A stretch of DNA of 64,000 nucleotides from contig NZ_CP162553.1 in assembly GCF_040939785.1 (NCBI RefSeq), positions 6,715,001-6,779,000 of the forward strand. Reading direction: 5' to 3'. Under the pieces are notes generated by a model, which was not told the origin of the DNA, searched no databases, and worked only from the letters and a program-made list of their open reading frames with translations. Every line of letters begins with the position of its first letter. Within the stretch, counting starts at the first letter, position 1. Positions 17,568 through 27,396 of the stretch are shown here, in pieces. The stretch comes from Bradyrhizobium lupini (GTDB lineage: Bacteria; Pseudomonadota; Alphaproteobacteria; Rhizobiales; Xanthobacteraceae). A program made the translations under genes and the position numbers.

Positions 17568-18608
17568 TCAGGCCTGCTGGTCGGCTTTGGGCGCGGCGCC
17601 CTCGGGCGCGGGCGCCAGTTCGTGGATTGCCTCCTGGATGGACTCCAGCGCACGCTCGGCTGCGCGGGTGCCCAGCGCGATGAGGTCTTCGGAGCGGTGG
17701 AAATCGAACCAGCCGAATTGGCCGATCCGCGGTGTGATCAGCATGTCGGGCGGATCGCCGGCGAGGCGGGCCCGGGTGATACGGTCCTGCATGATGTTGA
17801 AAGCGTCGACCATCACCGAGGAGAGGCCGGGCCGGGCGCTGCCGCCGCCGAAGAACTCGCGCTTCACCGTCTTCTCAGGCGAGAAGAATCTCGGGAAGCG
17901 CCGCTTTGACGCCGGCTCTTCGGTCGCGGGGATCACCGGTTCAGGCATCGCGCCGTGCGAATAGACCGTCGTCGAATAGGTGAAGATGTCGCTGGAAAGA
18001 TTTGCGGCGATGACGATTTCCGCGCCGAGCGCGCGGGCGGCCGAGACCGGCACCGGGTTCACCAATGCGCCGTCGACCAGCCAGCGATCGCCGATCAGGA
18101 CCGGAGAGAAGATGCCGGGCAGCGCGTAGGAGGCGCGCATCGCGTCGACCACGCGGCCGCGCGTCAGCCAGATCTCGTGGCCGGTGCGGACCTCGGTCGC
18201 GACGGCGGCGAACTTGACCGGGAGATCCTCGATCTGGCTCTGGCCGCAGGCAGCCTCGAGCCGGGTCGCCAGCTTCTCGCCGCCGATCAGGCCGGAGCCG
18301 TTGAGGCGGATGTCGAGATAGCCGAGGATGTTGCGCATGCCTTGCAGGCTGCGGCCCCATTCTTCCAGCGTATCGAGCCGGCCGGCTGCATAGAGGCCGC
18401 CGACCACTGCGCCGATCGAGGTGCCGACCACGACGTCAGGCACGATTCCGTTGGCGAGCAGGGTCCTGATAATGCCGATATGAGCGAAGCCGCGCGCCGC
18501 GCCGCCGCCGAGGGCAAGGCCGATGACCGGCCGGCGGATGCTGCCCAAGCCGACTTTCTCGCCGACCTTATCGCTGTTCGAACCCCGACCCTTCAATATG
18601 TCCAGCAC
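17568..18608 (-). CDS. Patatin-like phospholipase (RssA-like)
   Basis: 346 residues. The oxyanion motif GGGAARG is at 34-40, the nucleophile elbow GTSIG has Ser64, and the Asp of the dyad is Asp179 in VDGA. The full catalytic Ser-Asp arrangement of bacterial patatins is therefore kept. These cytosolic or membrane-associated enzymes release fatty acids from phospholipids, and homologues such as RssA are of uncertain cellular role. The C-terminal 60 residues are helical. It is convergent with the CBS gene and divergent from an exported protein gene. Confidence 0.88.
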   Translation of the reverse strand: MLDILKGRGSNSDKVGEKVGLGSIRRPVIGLALGGGAARGFAHIGIIRTLLANGIVPDVVVGTSIGAVVGGLYAAGRLDTLEEWGRSLQGMRNILGYLDIRLNGSGLIGGEKLATRLEAACGQSQIEDLPVKFAAVATEVRTGHEIWLTRGRVVDAMRASYALPGIFSPVLIGDRWLVDGALVNPVPVSAARALGAEIVIAANLSSDIFTYSTTVYSHGAMPEPVIPATEEPASKRRFPRFFSPEKTVKREFFGGGSARPGLSSVMVDAFNIMQDRITRARLAGDPPDMLITPRIGQFGWFDFHRSEDLIALGTRAAERALESIQEAIHELAPAPEGAAPKADQQA

Positions 18609-18851
18609 CGAAACTCTCCTACGCCGGGACCCGCCGTCAGACTAGGCACCGCACTCGCGCTCCGCCAGAACCGGGCCGAAGCATGGTTTATGCCGGTTTG
18701 GGAAGCGCGCGGGGCAGGAGTATGGCGAGGGACGGGTGCCCCTGGGGTAATCACGCAGGCGTCAGCCGGGTTCCAAAGAACCGTATTGGCCGTATTTCTC
18801 GGGGATCCAGAGGCTTGAATTTGCCGCGTTTTCGGTGAAAAAGCAGGTGGC

Positions 18852-19925
18852 ATGACTCTCGGGGGTGACGGCATCATCGGATGGCGGCGCAGCACATCGC
18901 TGCTGCCGGTGCTGGTCCTTGCTGCCTGCCTCTATACTCTTGGCCAAAATGCTGCGCAGGCGCAGCTTTTCTCCGATCGTCCGCCGCCGGTGCCGCCCGC
19001 TTCGGTGCCCGATCCCGGCGGTGCCGTCAGTCTGGCGCCGCCCTCCGGCCCGGGTGCCGGACCGCCGAGCCTGCCGCCGACCCTGTTGCAGCCGACCACG
19101 CCCAGCATGCCGCCGCCCGCGGTCACGACTGTGCCATCCGCCCCGCCGCTCAACGCGGCGGTGCCCGGACAGGGCGTGCTGTCGCTGACCGCGAAATACG
19201 GCAAGGATACCCCGCCGATCACCAGCGGCCTGGTCTGGCGCGTGTTTGCCGATCGTCCCGACGAGAACGGCACCTTCAAGCTGATTCGCGAAGATCGTAA
19301 TGCCACGCCAAACATCGTGTTGCCGCCCGGCAATTACGTCGTGCATGTCGCCTTTGGCCTCGTCAGCGCGGTGCGCACCGTCAGCCTGAAAGCCGAGACC
19401 GATCGCGAGTCCTTCGTGCTGCCCGCCGGCGGCTTGCGCATCGAGGGCCGCGTCGGCACCAGTCGCATTCCGCAGAACCAGATCTCGTTCGCGATCTACA
19501 AGGGGAGCCAGTTCGAATCCGGCGAACGCGCCTCCCTGGTGCCGAACGTGGCCGCCGGCGACGTCGTGCTGCTGCCGGAGGGCACCTACTACATCATCTC
19601 GAATTACGGCGACGCCAATTCGGTGGTGCGCTCGGACATCCGCGTCCAGGCCAGCAAGCTCACCGACGTCACCATCACCCACCGCGCTGCCGTCATCACG
19701 CTCAAGCTCGTCAGCGACAGGGGCGGCGAGGCGCTCGCCAACACCGCCTGGTCGGTACTGACCCCGGGCGGCGACGTCATCAAGGAATCGATCGGCGCCT
19801 TTCCCCGCGTCGTGCTCTCCGAAGGCGAATACCGCGCCATCGCCAAGAACGAGGGCAAGGTCTACGAGCGCGGCTTCAATGTCGTCAACGGCGTCGACGG
19901 CGAAGTCGAGGTCGTCGCGCGGTAG
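18852..19925 (+). CDS. Exported proline-rich protein of unknown function
   Basis: 357 residues. A long signal sequence (to about residue 37, ending QAAQA-like) is followed by a proline-rich linker, residues about 40-105, then a region of repeated beta-strand segments, each about 80 residues. Examples are NIVLPPGNYVVHVAFGL and the parallel VVLLPEGTYYIISNYGD and VVLSEGEYRAIAKNEGK. Such LPxGxY hairpins recall carboxypeptidase-regulatory or PEGA-like beta-sandwiches that anchor or bind at the cell envelope. I recognise no enzyme motif. Conserved in rhizobia by impression only. Confidence 0.7.
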   Translation: MTLGGDGIIGWRRSTSLLPVLVLAACLYTLGQNAAQAQLFSDRPPPVPPASVPDPGGAVSLAPPSGPGAGPPSLPPTLLQPTTPSMPPPAVTTVPSAPPLNAAVPGQGVLSLTAKYGKDTPPITSGLVWRVFADRPDENGTFKLIREDRNATPNIVLPPGNYVVHVAFGLVSAVRTVSLKAETDRESFVLPAGGLRIEGRVGTSRIPQNQISFAIYKGSQFESGERASLVPNVAAGDVVLLPEGTYYIISNYGDANSVVRSDIRVQASKLTDVTITHRAAVITLKLVSDRGGEALANTAWSVLTPGGDVIKESIGAFPRVVLSEGEYRAIAKNEGKVYERGFNVVNGVDGEVEVVAR

Positions 19926-20237
19926 TGCTTGAGCGGTGATGCCGCATGCGGCCCGACGCTGGTCTTCGTGCCTGGTGAACACTTCTCATTCAGCGCATGG
20001 ATTCCCATATCTCATTACCGCCAGTCCCGTGTGCGAAAGCAGATGCTTTCCGCTGCTCCGCTTGCTGTTGCGATTGTTGGCGTTTCGATTTGAACAGCTC
20101 TGGCAGCGCTACCAAGCAGGACCGATCAACACCGGCACCGCCGGCTTATTCCAGCGGCGCCGCGACTTCCTCACAGCCGGTGCAAGATACCTATTTCCGA
20201 TAATCAATTTTATTCGCTTTCCATCCTGCCGCGTTAT
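19926..20237. other. Gene-free stretch
   Basis: 312 bp with some short open frames that have no ribosome site and unusual composition (Cys- and Trp-rich when translated). AT-rich bases at 20195-20225 are the likely promoter for the small gene at 20238. Nothing else seen. Confidence 0.4.
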
Positions 20238-20519
20238 ATGTCGGACATCACTCCAACGGGGGAGGCCGGAGCAGGCTCGTGCGTCTGCGAGACCGGCAAG
20301 GAGCAGGGGACCAAGCTCGTCGGCATGTTCGAAGTGATCCTCACCAGGCGTAAGCGGTTCGGCTGGCGGTGGCAGGTGTGCGACCAATCCGGCAAGAAAT
20401 TTGCCGATGGCTTCGAGCGCACTCGGCCGTCCGCCAAATATCATGGCGAGCGCGCATTGTTCTTTCTGTTGTCGCAGGCCCATCTGCGCAACCGCTTGGC
20501 GACGTCCAGCGAGGACTAG
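20238..20519 (+). CDS. Small conserved hypothetical protein
   Basis: 93 residues from the ATG at 20238; an alternative start is the ATG at 20325 (MFEVILTRRKRF). The core GWRWQVCDQSGKKFADGFERTRPSAKYHGERALFFLL looks like the small Bradyrhizobium proteins with a WxWxVCDxxG strand and a helical end. No function is known to me. It stands alone between a gene-free region and a REP element. Confidence 0.6.
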   Translation: MSDITPTGEAGAGSCVCETGKEQGTKLVGMFEVILTRRKRFGWRWQVCDQSGKKFADGFERTRPSAKYHGERALFFLLSQAHLRNRLATSSED

Positions 20520-20545
20520 TCGGGACTGCGCGTGCAGTCCGATAA

Positions 20546-20633
20546 GTCCCGTAGCCCGGGTGAGCGAAGCGATACCAGGACAGCTCGTGGTCAGGAATCC
20601 CGGATGTCGCTTCGCTCATCCGGGCTACAAGAC
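20546..20633. repeat. REP-like palindromic repeat, family A
   Basis: The second copy of the unit at 7461-7539: GTAGCCCGGGTGAGCGAAGC and the inverted GCTTCGCTCATCCGGGCTAC, with a 39-base middle. The arm match between the two copies is nearly complete, the middle is not. Confidence 0.78.
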
Positions 20634-20869
20634 CTTGCGTTGCCCGACGGGCAAAACACCCAAATTGTCGGTCAACGCGAGCCGCGAAAATATTCCGCTT
20701 TACCGAATTTCGGAAACGACGTATGTGTCGCCGCAACCCGGCTCAAGGAAGAGGGGCGTATCGCGATCGTCACGAACGCGGGCCGGACGGCGGTGGACGT
20801 TAGTCACATCGGCGCGATCGGCTTCGCAGGGCGGGCAACCGTGAGCGAAGGCCTCGCGCACACGACCGG

Positions 20870-21235
20870 TGTGATCGGCGTACGGCAAAATCGTGTGGTC
20901 CTGACGCCCGGGGTCTGTGCGTCAAGCGTTGCGGTGATGTGGGTTGCCCAACCGGGCGCACGCGTCAGCCATCCGCAAGGCGACGGGGGCAATAGTGCAT
21001 CGCTCCCCGGGGAGAGCGCGACATAAGCCGTAAAGCCACTGCGCAGGGAAGGCCGGATGTTTTGGCTTCACCTGTATGCTGCTGTGCAATTTTGTTCACG
21101 ACAATCTCGCACAGTGGACCGCGGGTGCCAGCCGGCACCCGGTCTTCCCTGCGCCCTCTTTCATTTGAGGGTAAGGCATCGAGGCAAAGCTCGGGCGAAC
21201 AAGCCGCGAGGATGCGAAGGTGCGTCTGCGATCCG
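20870..21235. repeat. Interspersed repeat with nested hairpins
   Basis: A segment I associate with a repeat found many times in Bradyrhizobium intergenic regions (memory, not checked). Internal structure: GCGCAGGGAAG (21041-21051) is inverted as CTTCCCTGCGC (21144-21154), and a GGGTGCC / GGCACCC hairpin lies inside at 21123-21140. No protein is supported on either strand. It contributes to the 0.9-kb gene-free region between 20519 and 21417; 20640-20870 holds nothing I can name. Confidence 0.5.
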
Positions 21236-21273
21236 GAATGCGATGAAAGTGCGACGCTTCCACCCACGGACTC

Positions 21274-21353
21274 CGTCATTGCGAGCGCAGCGAACCAATC
21301 CAGAGTCTTTCCGCGTGGGCAGTCCGGATTGCTTCGCTGCGCTCGCAATGACG
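21274..21353. repeat. REP-like palindromic repeat, family C
   Basis: CGTCATTGCGAGCGCAGCGA at the left and its inverse TCGCTGCGCTCGCAATGACG at the right, separated by 40 bases. The CGTCATTGCGAG motif is a familiar Rhizobiales repeat. Confidence 0.75.
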
Positions 21354-21416
21354 AGGATGATGGGAGTATACGCCGCCGAGATCGCAAAGCTGCTCGCCGA
21401 TTTCGGCGAGCGAGAT

Positions 21417-22685
21417 TCACGGACGGCGTAACTCGGACGGATAGCAGTCGTAGACCAGCGCCTTGAAGGCCGGCGTGATGCGGCTGCGCTCGTTCTGGGT
21501 CTGCTGCATCAGCAGGTAGACCATGTCGAGCTTGGGATCGACGCCGAAATAGGTGCCACTGCCACTGTCCCATTTCAACTCGCCGAGTGAGCCCGGCGGC
21601 GGCGGTTTGGCGTTGCCGGGATCGGTCCGCACCGCGAGGCCATAGCCATAGCCGAAGCCGTCGCCCGGAAAATAGAAGTAATCGCGTCCGACGCCCGAGC
21701 CCGGCCCGACGTGATCGGTCGTCATGGCCTTGAAGGCAGCGGGGCTCAGATAGCGCTTGCCGTCGAACTCGCCGCCATTGAGCAGCATCTGCGCGAATCG
21801 CTGGTAGTCGGTGATGGTCGAGAGCAGCCCGCCGCCGCCGGACTGCCATTCGGGGTGATCGAGGCGCTCGCGCTCGGCGGCGAGCAGGATGTTGTCGTTC
21901 GGCAGCGGCCGCGCCATCCGCGCAAGCTCGTCCTCGGTCGCCAGCGCGAACTTGGTGCTGCTCATGCCGAGCGGATCGAAGATGCGCTGCTTGAGGAATT
22001 CGTACAGCGTCTGGCCCGAGATGATCTCGATGACGCTGCCGAGGACGTCAGTGGAATGACCGTAGCGCCACAGCGTTCCCGGTTGCCGTGCCAGCGGCAG
22101 CCTTGCGATGCGTTGGGCGAATTCCCTGTTGTTGAATTGACCTTCGAAGATATTTGCGGCCTTGTAGGCCTGCTCGACCCATTTGCCGCCGATGTAGTCG
22201 TAGCTGATGCCCGAGGTGTGCCGCAGGAGATCCTCGATGTTGACGGGACGGACCGGGGCCACGAGATCCAGGTGCAACGTGCCGTCGGGATTGGTGACCT
22301 CGAGGCCCACCTTGGTGTCGGCGAAGAGGGGAACGTATTTCGACACGGGGTCGGTGAGCGCGAGCTTGCCCTCGTCGATCAGCATCATCGCGCCAAGGCA
22401 GGTGATCGGCTTGGTCATCGAGTGGATGGCGAAGATTGTATCGGGCGTCATCGCGAGACCGGTCCTGGTGTCGCGCACGCCAATAGTCTTCAGATAGACC
22501 GGCTTGCCGTGCTGCTGGACCAGCACCACGGCGCCGGGCAGCCGGCCATTCGTCACCTCGTTGTCGAAATACGCTGTGATACGGTCGAGCCCGTCGGACC
22601 ACGGCGCGGGGACGTCGGCGGCGCGGCTTCGCGCCATCGTGCCGGCCAGCAGCGCGGCTCCGACCAGAAATTCACGACGCTTCAT
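21417..22685 (-). CDS. Serine hydrolase, class C beta-lactamase/esterase family, Tat-exported
   Basis: 422 residues from the ATG at 22685; an upstream start at 22712 would put extra residues before the signal. The N-terminus MKRREFLVGAALLAG carries a twin-arginine RRxFL motif, so Tat export of a folded enzyme is likely. Catalytic residues: Ser89-x-x-Lys92 (SMTK) and Tyr208 (YGHS). A KTG-like WDSGSGTYFGVD loop follows. EstB-type esterases and D-amino-peptidases have this plan, with no beta-lactam specificity implied. It ends 64 bp from the REP element and is followed upstream by a nitroreductase on the same strand. Confidence 0.87.
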   Translation of the reverse strand: MKRREFLVGAALLAGTMARSRAADVPAPWSDGLDRITAYFDNEVTNGRLPGAVVLVQQHGKPVYLKTIGVRDTRTGLAMTPDTIFAIHSMTKPITCLGAMMLIDEGKLALTDPVSKYVPLFADTKVGLEVTNPDGTLHLDLVAPVRPVNIEDLLRHTSGISYDYIGGKWVEQAYKAANIFEGQFNNREFAQRIARLPLARQPGTLWRYGHSTDVLGSVIEIISGQTLYEFLKQRIFDPLGMSSTKFALATEDELARMARPLPNDNILLAAERERLDHPEWQSGGGGLLSTITDYQRFAQMLLNGGEFDGKRYLSPAAFKAMTTDHVGPGSGVGRDYFYFPGDGFGYGYGLAVRTDPGNAKPPPPGSLGELKWDSGSGTYFGVDPKLDMVYLLMQQTQNERSRITPAFKALVYDCYPSELRRP

Positions 22686-22748
22686 CCGGGCTCCCTCCCT
22701 CGCCGGGATCAAAGCCGCAAGACGTCGAAGGCGTCAACACGCCTTCGA

Positions 22749-23312
22749 TTAAAATCGCGTCACGATTTCAGAAAGGACCGGTCGCGGACGGTCTTCGCTC
22801 GGCCTGGTCGGCTTGCCGATATGGACGAAGCCCGCGAGCTTCTCGTCCGGCTTGAGGCCGAGGCCATCCAGCACGTCGCGATCGAACGCGAACCAGCCGG
22901 TCAGCCAGCAGGCGCCGTAGCCGAGCGCCGCCGCGGCCGTGACGATGTTCATAACGCTGGCCCCGGCCGACAATTCCTGCTCGAAGGCCGGCACCTTCGG
23001 ATGCGGCTTCGTGAAGCTGACGATGCCGATCACCAGCGGCGCATCCATGAGGCGTTTGCGCTCGGTCTCGACATCGGCCGCCGCCGCGCCGGGATTCTTC
23101 CGGGCGAACACCTTTGCGATCACCTCGCCGGCGCGCTGGCGCGCATCGCCCTCGAAGATGATGAAGCGCCAGGGCGCGAGCTTGCCATGGTCGGGCACGC
23201 GCGCGCCGATGGTGAGGATGGTCTCGAGCTCGGCGGGGGAGGGGCCGGGTCCGGACATCTCGCGCGGCTTGACCGAGCGGCGGGTCTTCAGGAGTTCGAT
23301 GGCGTCGGGCAC
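22749..23312 (-). CDS. YdjA-like FMN nitroreductase
   Basis: 187 residues from a GTG at 23312 with AGAGGAAA upstream, which is preferred over the ATG at 23375. The sequence follows E. coli YdjA closely in plan: [72 protein letters not shown]. This is the single-domain FMN-dependent nitroreductase family. Arg, Ser and Lys residues at the FMN phosphate site (RRS) are conserved. The native substrate is unknown. It lies downstream of thrS on the same strand. Confidence 0.87.
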   Translation of the reverse strand: MPDAIELLKTRRSVKPREMSGPGPSPAELETILTIGARVPDHGKLAPWRFIIFEGDARQRAGEVIAKVFARKNPGAAAADVETERKRLMDAPLVIGIVSFTKPHPKVPAFEQELSAGASVMNIVTAAAALGYGACWLTGWFAFDRDVLDGLGLKPDEKLAGFVHIGKPTRPSEDRPRPVLSEIVTRF

Positions 23313-23398
23313 TGCGGTTTCCTCTTCGGCTGGTCGTCGGGCGTGCAATCCCCACATAGGAATGCACGCCCGCAACCGAAAGCGAGTTTAGACCGATT

Positions 23399-25488
23399 TC
23401 AGATGTCGAGGCCGCGCTGCGCGCTCGCTTCACATCCGGCGGGGTCGCTTCGTCGACGAGGGCGGCGATGGCTTCCACCGTCGTCGTCACTTGCTGCCCG
23501 TCGCTGCCGAGCCGGCGGATCGAGACCGACTGCGTCTCCGCCTCTTTCTTGCCGACCACGAGCAGTGCCGGAATCTTGGCGAGCGAATGCTCGCGGACCT
23601 TGTAGTTGATCTTTTCGTTGCGCAGGTCGATCTCGGCTCGAAGTCCCGCACGCCGGACCTGCTCCAGCACCTGCTTGGCATACTCGTCGGCTTCCGACGT
23701 GATGGTGGTGACCACCACCTGCACCGGCGACAGCCAGAGCGGGAAGTTGCCGGCATAGTGCTCGATCAGGATGCCGATGAAGCGCTCCATCGAACCGCAG
23801 ATCGCGCGGTGCACCATGACCGGCGGCTTCTTGCCGCTGTCGTGGTCGATGTAGAACGCACCGAACCGTTCCGGCAGGTTGAAGTCGACCTGCGTGGTGC
23901 CGCACTGCCAGTCGCGGCCAATGGCGTCGCGCAGCACATATTCGAACTTCGGTCCGTAGAAGGCGCCTTCGCCCGGATTGATCTCGGTCTTGATGTGATT
24001 GTTCTGCGACTGGATCTCGCGCAGCACCGTCGCCATCACGCGCTCGGCGTGATCCCACATCGCGTCGGTGCCGACGCGTTTCTCCGGCCGGGTCGACAGC
24101 TTCACAGTGAGATCGCCGGTGAAGCCGAAATCGGCATAGGTCGACAGGATCAGCTCGTTGATCTTCAGGCACTCGTCGGCGAGCTGATCCTCCATGCAGA
24201 AGATGTGCGCGTCATCCTGGGTGAAGCCGCGCACGCGCATCAATCCGTGCATCGCGCCGGACGGCTCGTAGCGGTGCACCACGCCGAACTCGGCGAGCCG
24301 CAGCGGCAGGTCGCGGTAGCTCTTCAGGCCATGCTTGAAGATCTGCACGTGGCCTGGGCAGTTCATCGGCTTCAGCGCGAACCAGCGCTTGTCTTCGGCC
24401 TCCTCGCCGGCCGACTGCGCCGCGAACATGTTCTCGCGGTACCAGCCCCAATGGCCGGAGGTCTCCCACAGCGACTTGTCGAGGATCTGCGGGGCGTTGA
24501 CCTCGCTGTAGTCGCCGGCCAGGCGCCGCCGCATATAGGCGATCAGCTGCTGGAAGATGGTCCAGCCCTTGGCGTGCCAGAACACGACGCCCGGGCCTTC
24601 CTCCTGGAAATGGAAGAGGTCGAGCTCGCGCCCGAGCTTGCGATGGTCGCGCTTTTCCGCTTCCTCGATCTGCTTCAGATAAGCGTCGAGGTCCTCCTGC
24701 TTGGCGAATGCCGTGCCGTAGATGCGGGTCAGCATCGGGTTGTTGCTGTCGCCCCGCCAATAGGCGCCGGCCACCTTCATCAGCTTGAAGGCGTTGCCGA
24801 CCTTACCGGTCGATGTCATGTGCGGGCCGCGGCAGAGATCGAACCAGTCGCCCTGGTAATAGATCTTGATCGGCTCGTTGCCGGGAATGGCGTCGACCAG
24901 CTCGACCTTGAACGCTTCGCCCTTGTCGCGGAACACCTGTTTGGTCTTTTCGCGATCCCAAACCTCTTTCGTGAAAGGTTTGTCGCGCGCGATGAGCTCG
25001 CGCATCTTTTTCTCGATCGCGGCAAAGTCCTCCGGCGTGAACGGCTCGTTGCGGAAGAAATCGTAATAGAAGCCGTTCTCGATCACGGGACCGATGGTGA
25101 CCTGCGTGCCCGGCCACAGCGTCTGCACGGCTTCGGCCAGCACGTGGGCGCAGTCATGGCGGATCAGCTCGAGCGCGCGTGGATCGTCGCGGTTGATCAG
25201 CTCGATCCTGGCATCGGCTTCGATGGGATCGTCGAGGTCGGAGACCACGCCGTCGAGCGCCATCGCGACCGCGCGCTTGGCCAGCGACGGCGAAATGCCT
25301 TTGGCGAGTTCGAGCCCGGTGATGCTCTTGGCGTATTCGCGCCGGGCGCCGTCCGGAAAGGTGAGGGTGATTTTTTCCGGTGGGGTCACGGGTCTCAAAT
25401 TGCTGAGGCTGTACTGGAAGCCGGATTCGGATTTGGGCTGCTCGGACTTGGATTGGTCCTTGGATGGGTCGTTGGGCTGGTCGGTCAT
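23399..25488 (-). CDS. thrS: Threonine--tRNA ligase
   Basis: The ATG at 25488 has AGGAG upstream. The order is: an N-terminal tail of about 35 residues, TGS domain (about 38-100), editing domain ([11 protein letters not shown] gives the HxxxH pair), the catalytic core with the zinc-binding Cys of MNCPGH and motif 2/3 pieces ([13 protein letters not shown]), and the anticodon-binding domain ending at about residue 690. As read, the frame has no stop after [10 protein letters not shown] and runs on through the nitroreductase locus to 22768. A one-base gain near 23425-23440 restores an ending ASAQRGLDI at 23399, and I take that as the true end, giving about 696 residues. Confidence 0.9.
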
Positions 25489-25632
25489 GGCATGTCTCCT
25501 GAGGCTCACTCCTGCGAACGAGCGCAGGTAAGCGGGAACGAGCGATATATCAGGCGATTCGGCCTGCGCAATCCGGCATTTCCAAGAAACCGGCGCGCCA
25601 AAGCGGAGGCGCGGCACGAACTATTCCGGGCA

Positions 25633-26846
25633 ATGCCCTTTAACTGGTCGCAAGGCGGCTCTACATGCGTTTGCATGGAAAATGCACGCGCCGGCCGTTT
25701 CGCGCCAACCGCCCTGATGCTCGGCAATCTCGTCACTGGCTGCTCGGTCTTGGCACCGGCGGGCATGCTGCCGGAATTGGCGACGGGGCTCGACGTCAGC
25801 ATCCATGCGGCCGCGCTCCTGATCACCTTCGGGGCTGTCATCCTGTGCATCGGCTCGCCGCTGACGGCCTGGCTCACCAGCCGGATCGAGCGCCGGGCGT
25901 TACTCGCCACGACGCTGGCGGTGCTCGCTTTCGGCAATCTGGCTTCGGCCTTTGCGCCCGACTATGCGAGCCTCCTCGTCATCCGCCTGGTGATGCTCGC
26001 GGTCGGCGCGCTTTACACGCCGCAGGCCGCTGGTACGGCGGCGTTGATCGTGCCGGTGGAGCGTCGCGGCAGCACGATTGCCTACATCTTTCTCGGCTGG
26101 TCGCTCGCTGCCGCCGTCGGCCTGCCGCTGATCACCTTCATCGCCAGCCGCTATGGCTGGCGCGCGGCCTATGGCGGAATCGGCGCGCTCGGTTGCGTCA
26201 GCTTCCTGCTGTTGCTAATGCGGCTGCCGGGGGCTTGAAGGGGACGCCGGTGGATCTGAAGACCTGGAGCGCGGTCGGTCGCAACAGAACGATCCGGCTT
26301 CTGCTTGCGATCACGATGTTGCAGATGTCCGGGCAGTTCGTGGTGTTCACCTTCATGGGGCCGCTGCTCAACAAGCTGACCGGCGCAGGGCCCGATGCGA
26401 TCGGCCTGGTGTTCGCTCTCTATGGCGTCTGCGGCTTCCTCGGCGTTGTCATCGCGACCCGCATCGTCGACACCTCGGGACCCTATCGCACCTCGCTGCT
26501 GTTCACCTGCCTGCTGCTTGCAGGAATCACGGGCTGGGCACTCGGCGCCGGCACGCTCGCGTTGATGGCGGGTGCGGTCGCGATCTGGGGCCTCGGTTTT
26601 GCCTCGACCAATTCGATGCAGCAGGTGCGGCTGGTCTCGGCCGCACCGTCGCTGGCATCGGCGACCGTCGCACTCAACACCTCCGTCCTTTATATCGGCC
26701 AGGCGGTCGGCTCTGCCGTCGGCGGACTGCTGTTCGCCCGCGAGCTCCTGCATACGCTCGGCTTCGTCGCAGTCGGTTTCGTGGTGGTGGCGCTGATCCT
26801 GGTCGTCCTGACCCGGCCCCGGCCGGCAACAGCCGCCCCGGCCTGA
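25633..26846 (+). pseudogene. MFS transporter (DHA1/YdhP-like), frameshifted
   Basis: Residues up to 26222 (GRFAPTALMLGNLVTGCSV, ALYTPQAAGTAALIVPVERR, ending LLLMRLPG) are in one frame; from 26228 (GLKGTPVDLKTWSAVGRN) the protein continues in the -1 frame to 26846, ending RPRPATAAPA. Together they give about 400 residues and twelve membrane helices, typical of the DHA1 drug or sugar exporters. The break is in CCGGGGGCTTG, where one G seems missing. The ATG at 25633 is used; 25675 is an alternative. It diverges from thrS. Confidence 0.75.
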
Positions 26847-26938
26847 ACGGAAGCGTGCCTGTGTGCGCAAGGTGCTTGGCAAACCGCGCGCCGGGAGGCT
26901 AGAAGGCCGGTCATGGGGACCAAAGAGGGTTGACTGAG

Positions 26939-27328
26939 ATGAGGATGATTCTGGCGGTTGCCGCGGTGCTCTATTCAGCTTCCGCTTTCGCGCAAGCCGA
27001 CAAGCCACCAATGATCGGAGACAAGCCGTTGGTGCAGGTCAAGCCCAAAGGGACCAAGGCGGGCACCAAGGAGGCTGCGGCCAAGCCGGCTGCCGCGCCG
27101 AAGGGCAAGCCACAATCCATCGCGGCGCGGCTGCAGGCTTGCCTGGAGCTCGATGACGGCACCAAGGACCGGCTCAATTGCTACGACGCCGTGATCCCGC
27201 CGACGCCAAAGCCGAAGCCGGCCAAGGCCAAGGGCTACGCCGATTGCCGTTTCTTCAAGGAAGAGGACGAGCGGCTGGCCTGCTTCAACGGCTTTGCCGA
27301 AAGCATTCCGAAGCTGCCAAAGACCTGA
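26939..27328 (+). CDS. Small exported protein of unknown function, Cys-containing
   Basis: 129 residues from the ATG at 26939; AGAGGG is upstream. After a signal peptide (MRMILAVAAVLYSASAFAQA) there is a Lys/Pro/Ala-rich stretch to about residue 50. A C-terminal domain with two Cys pairs follows, LQACLELDDGTKDRLNCYD and YADCRFFKEEDERLACFNGF. The twin CxxLxDxxxRLxCYD repeats are typical of small periplasmic proteins of unknown role in rhizobia; disulphides are likely. Monocistronic. Confidence 0.72.
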   Translation: MRMILAVAAVLYSASAFAQADKPPMIGDKPLVQVKPKGTKAGTKEAAAKPAAAPKGKPQSIAARLQACLELDDGTKDRLNCYDAVIPPTPKPKPAKAKGYADCRFFKEEDERLACFNGFAESIPKLPKT

Positions 27329-27396
27329 GGCAGATCAGGGCCTGCGACAGTTACAGGCCCACCTAGCCAAAATACCGACGGCGCAATATCGCGGGC

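Noticed and set aside
20532..21026. A 164-residue plus-strand frame over the repeat region
   Set aside because: It starts inside a REP element and translates repeat DNA; no ribosome site or motif.
22768..25617. A 949-residue ThrS frame
   Set aside because: It includes an out-of-frame copy of the nitroreductase gene; the usual synthetase ends near 23399.
23491..26238. A 915-residue plus-strand frame
   Set aside because: Antisense to thrS for most of its length; only the last part is the MFS transporter.
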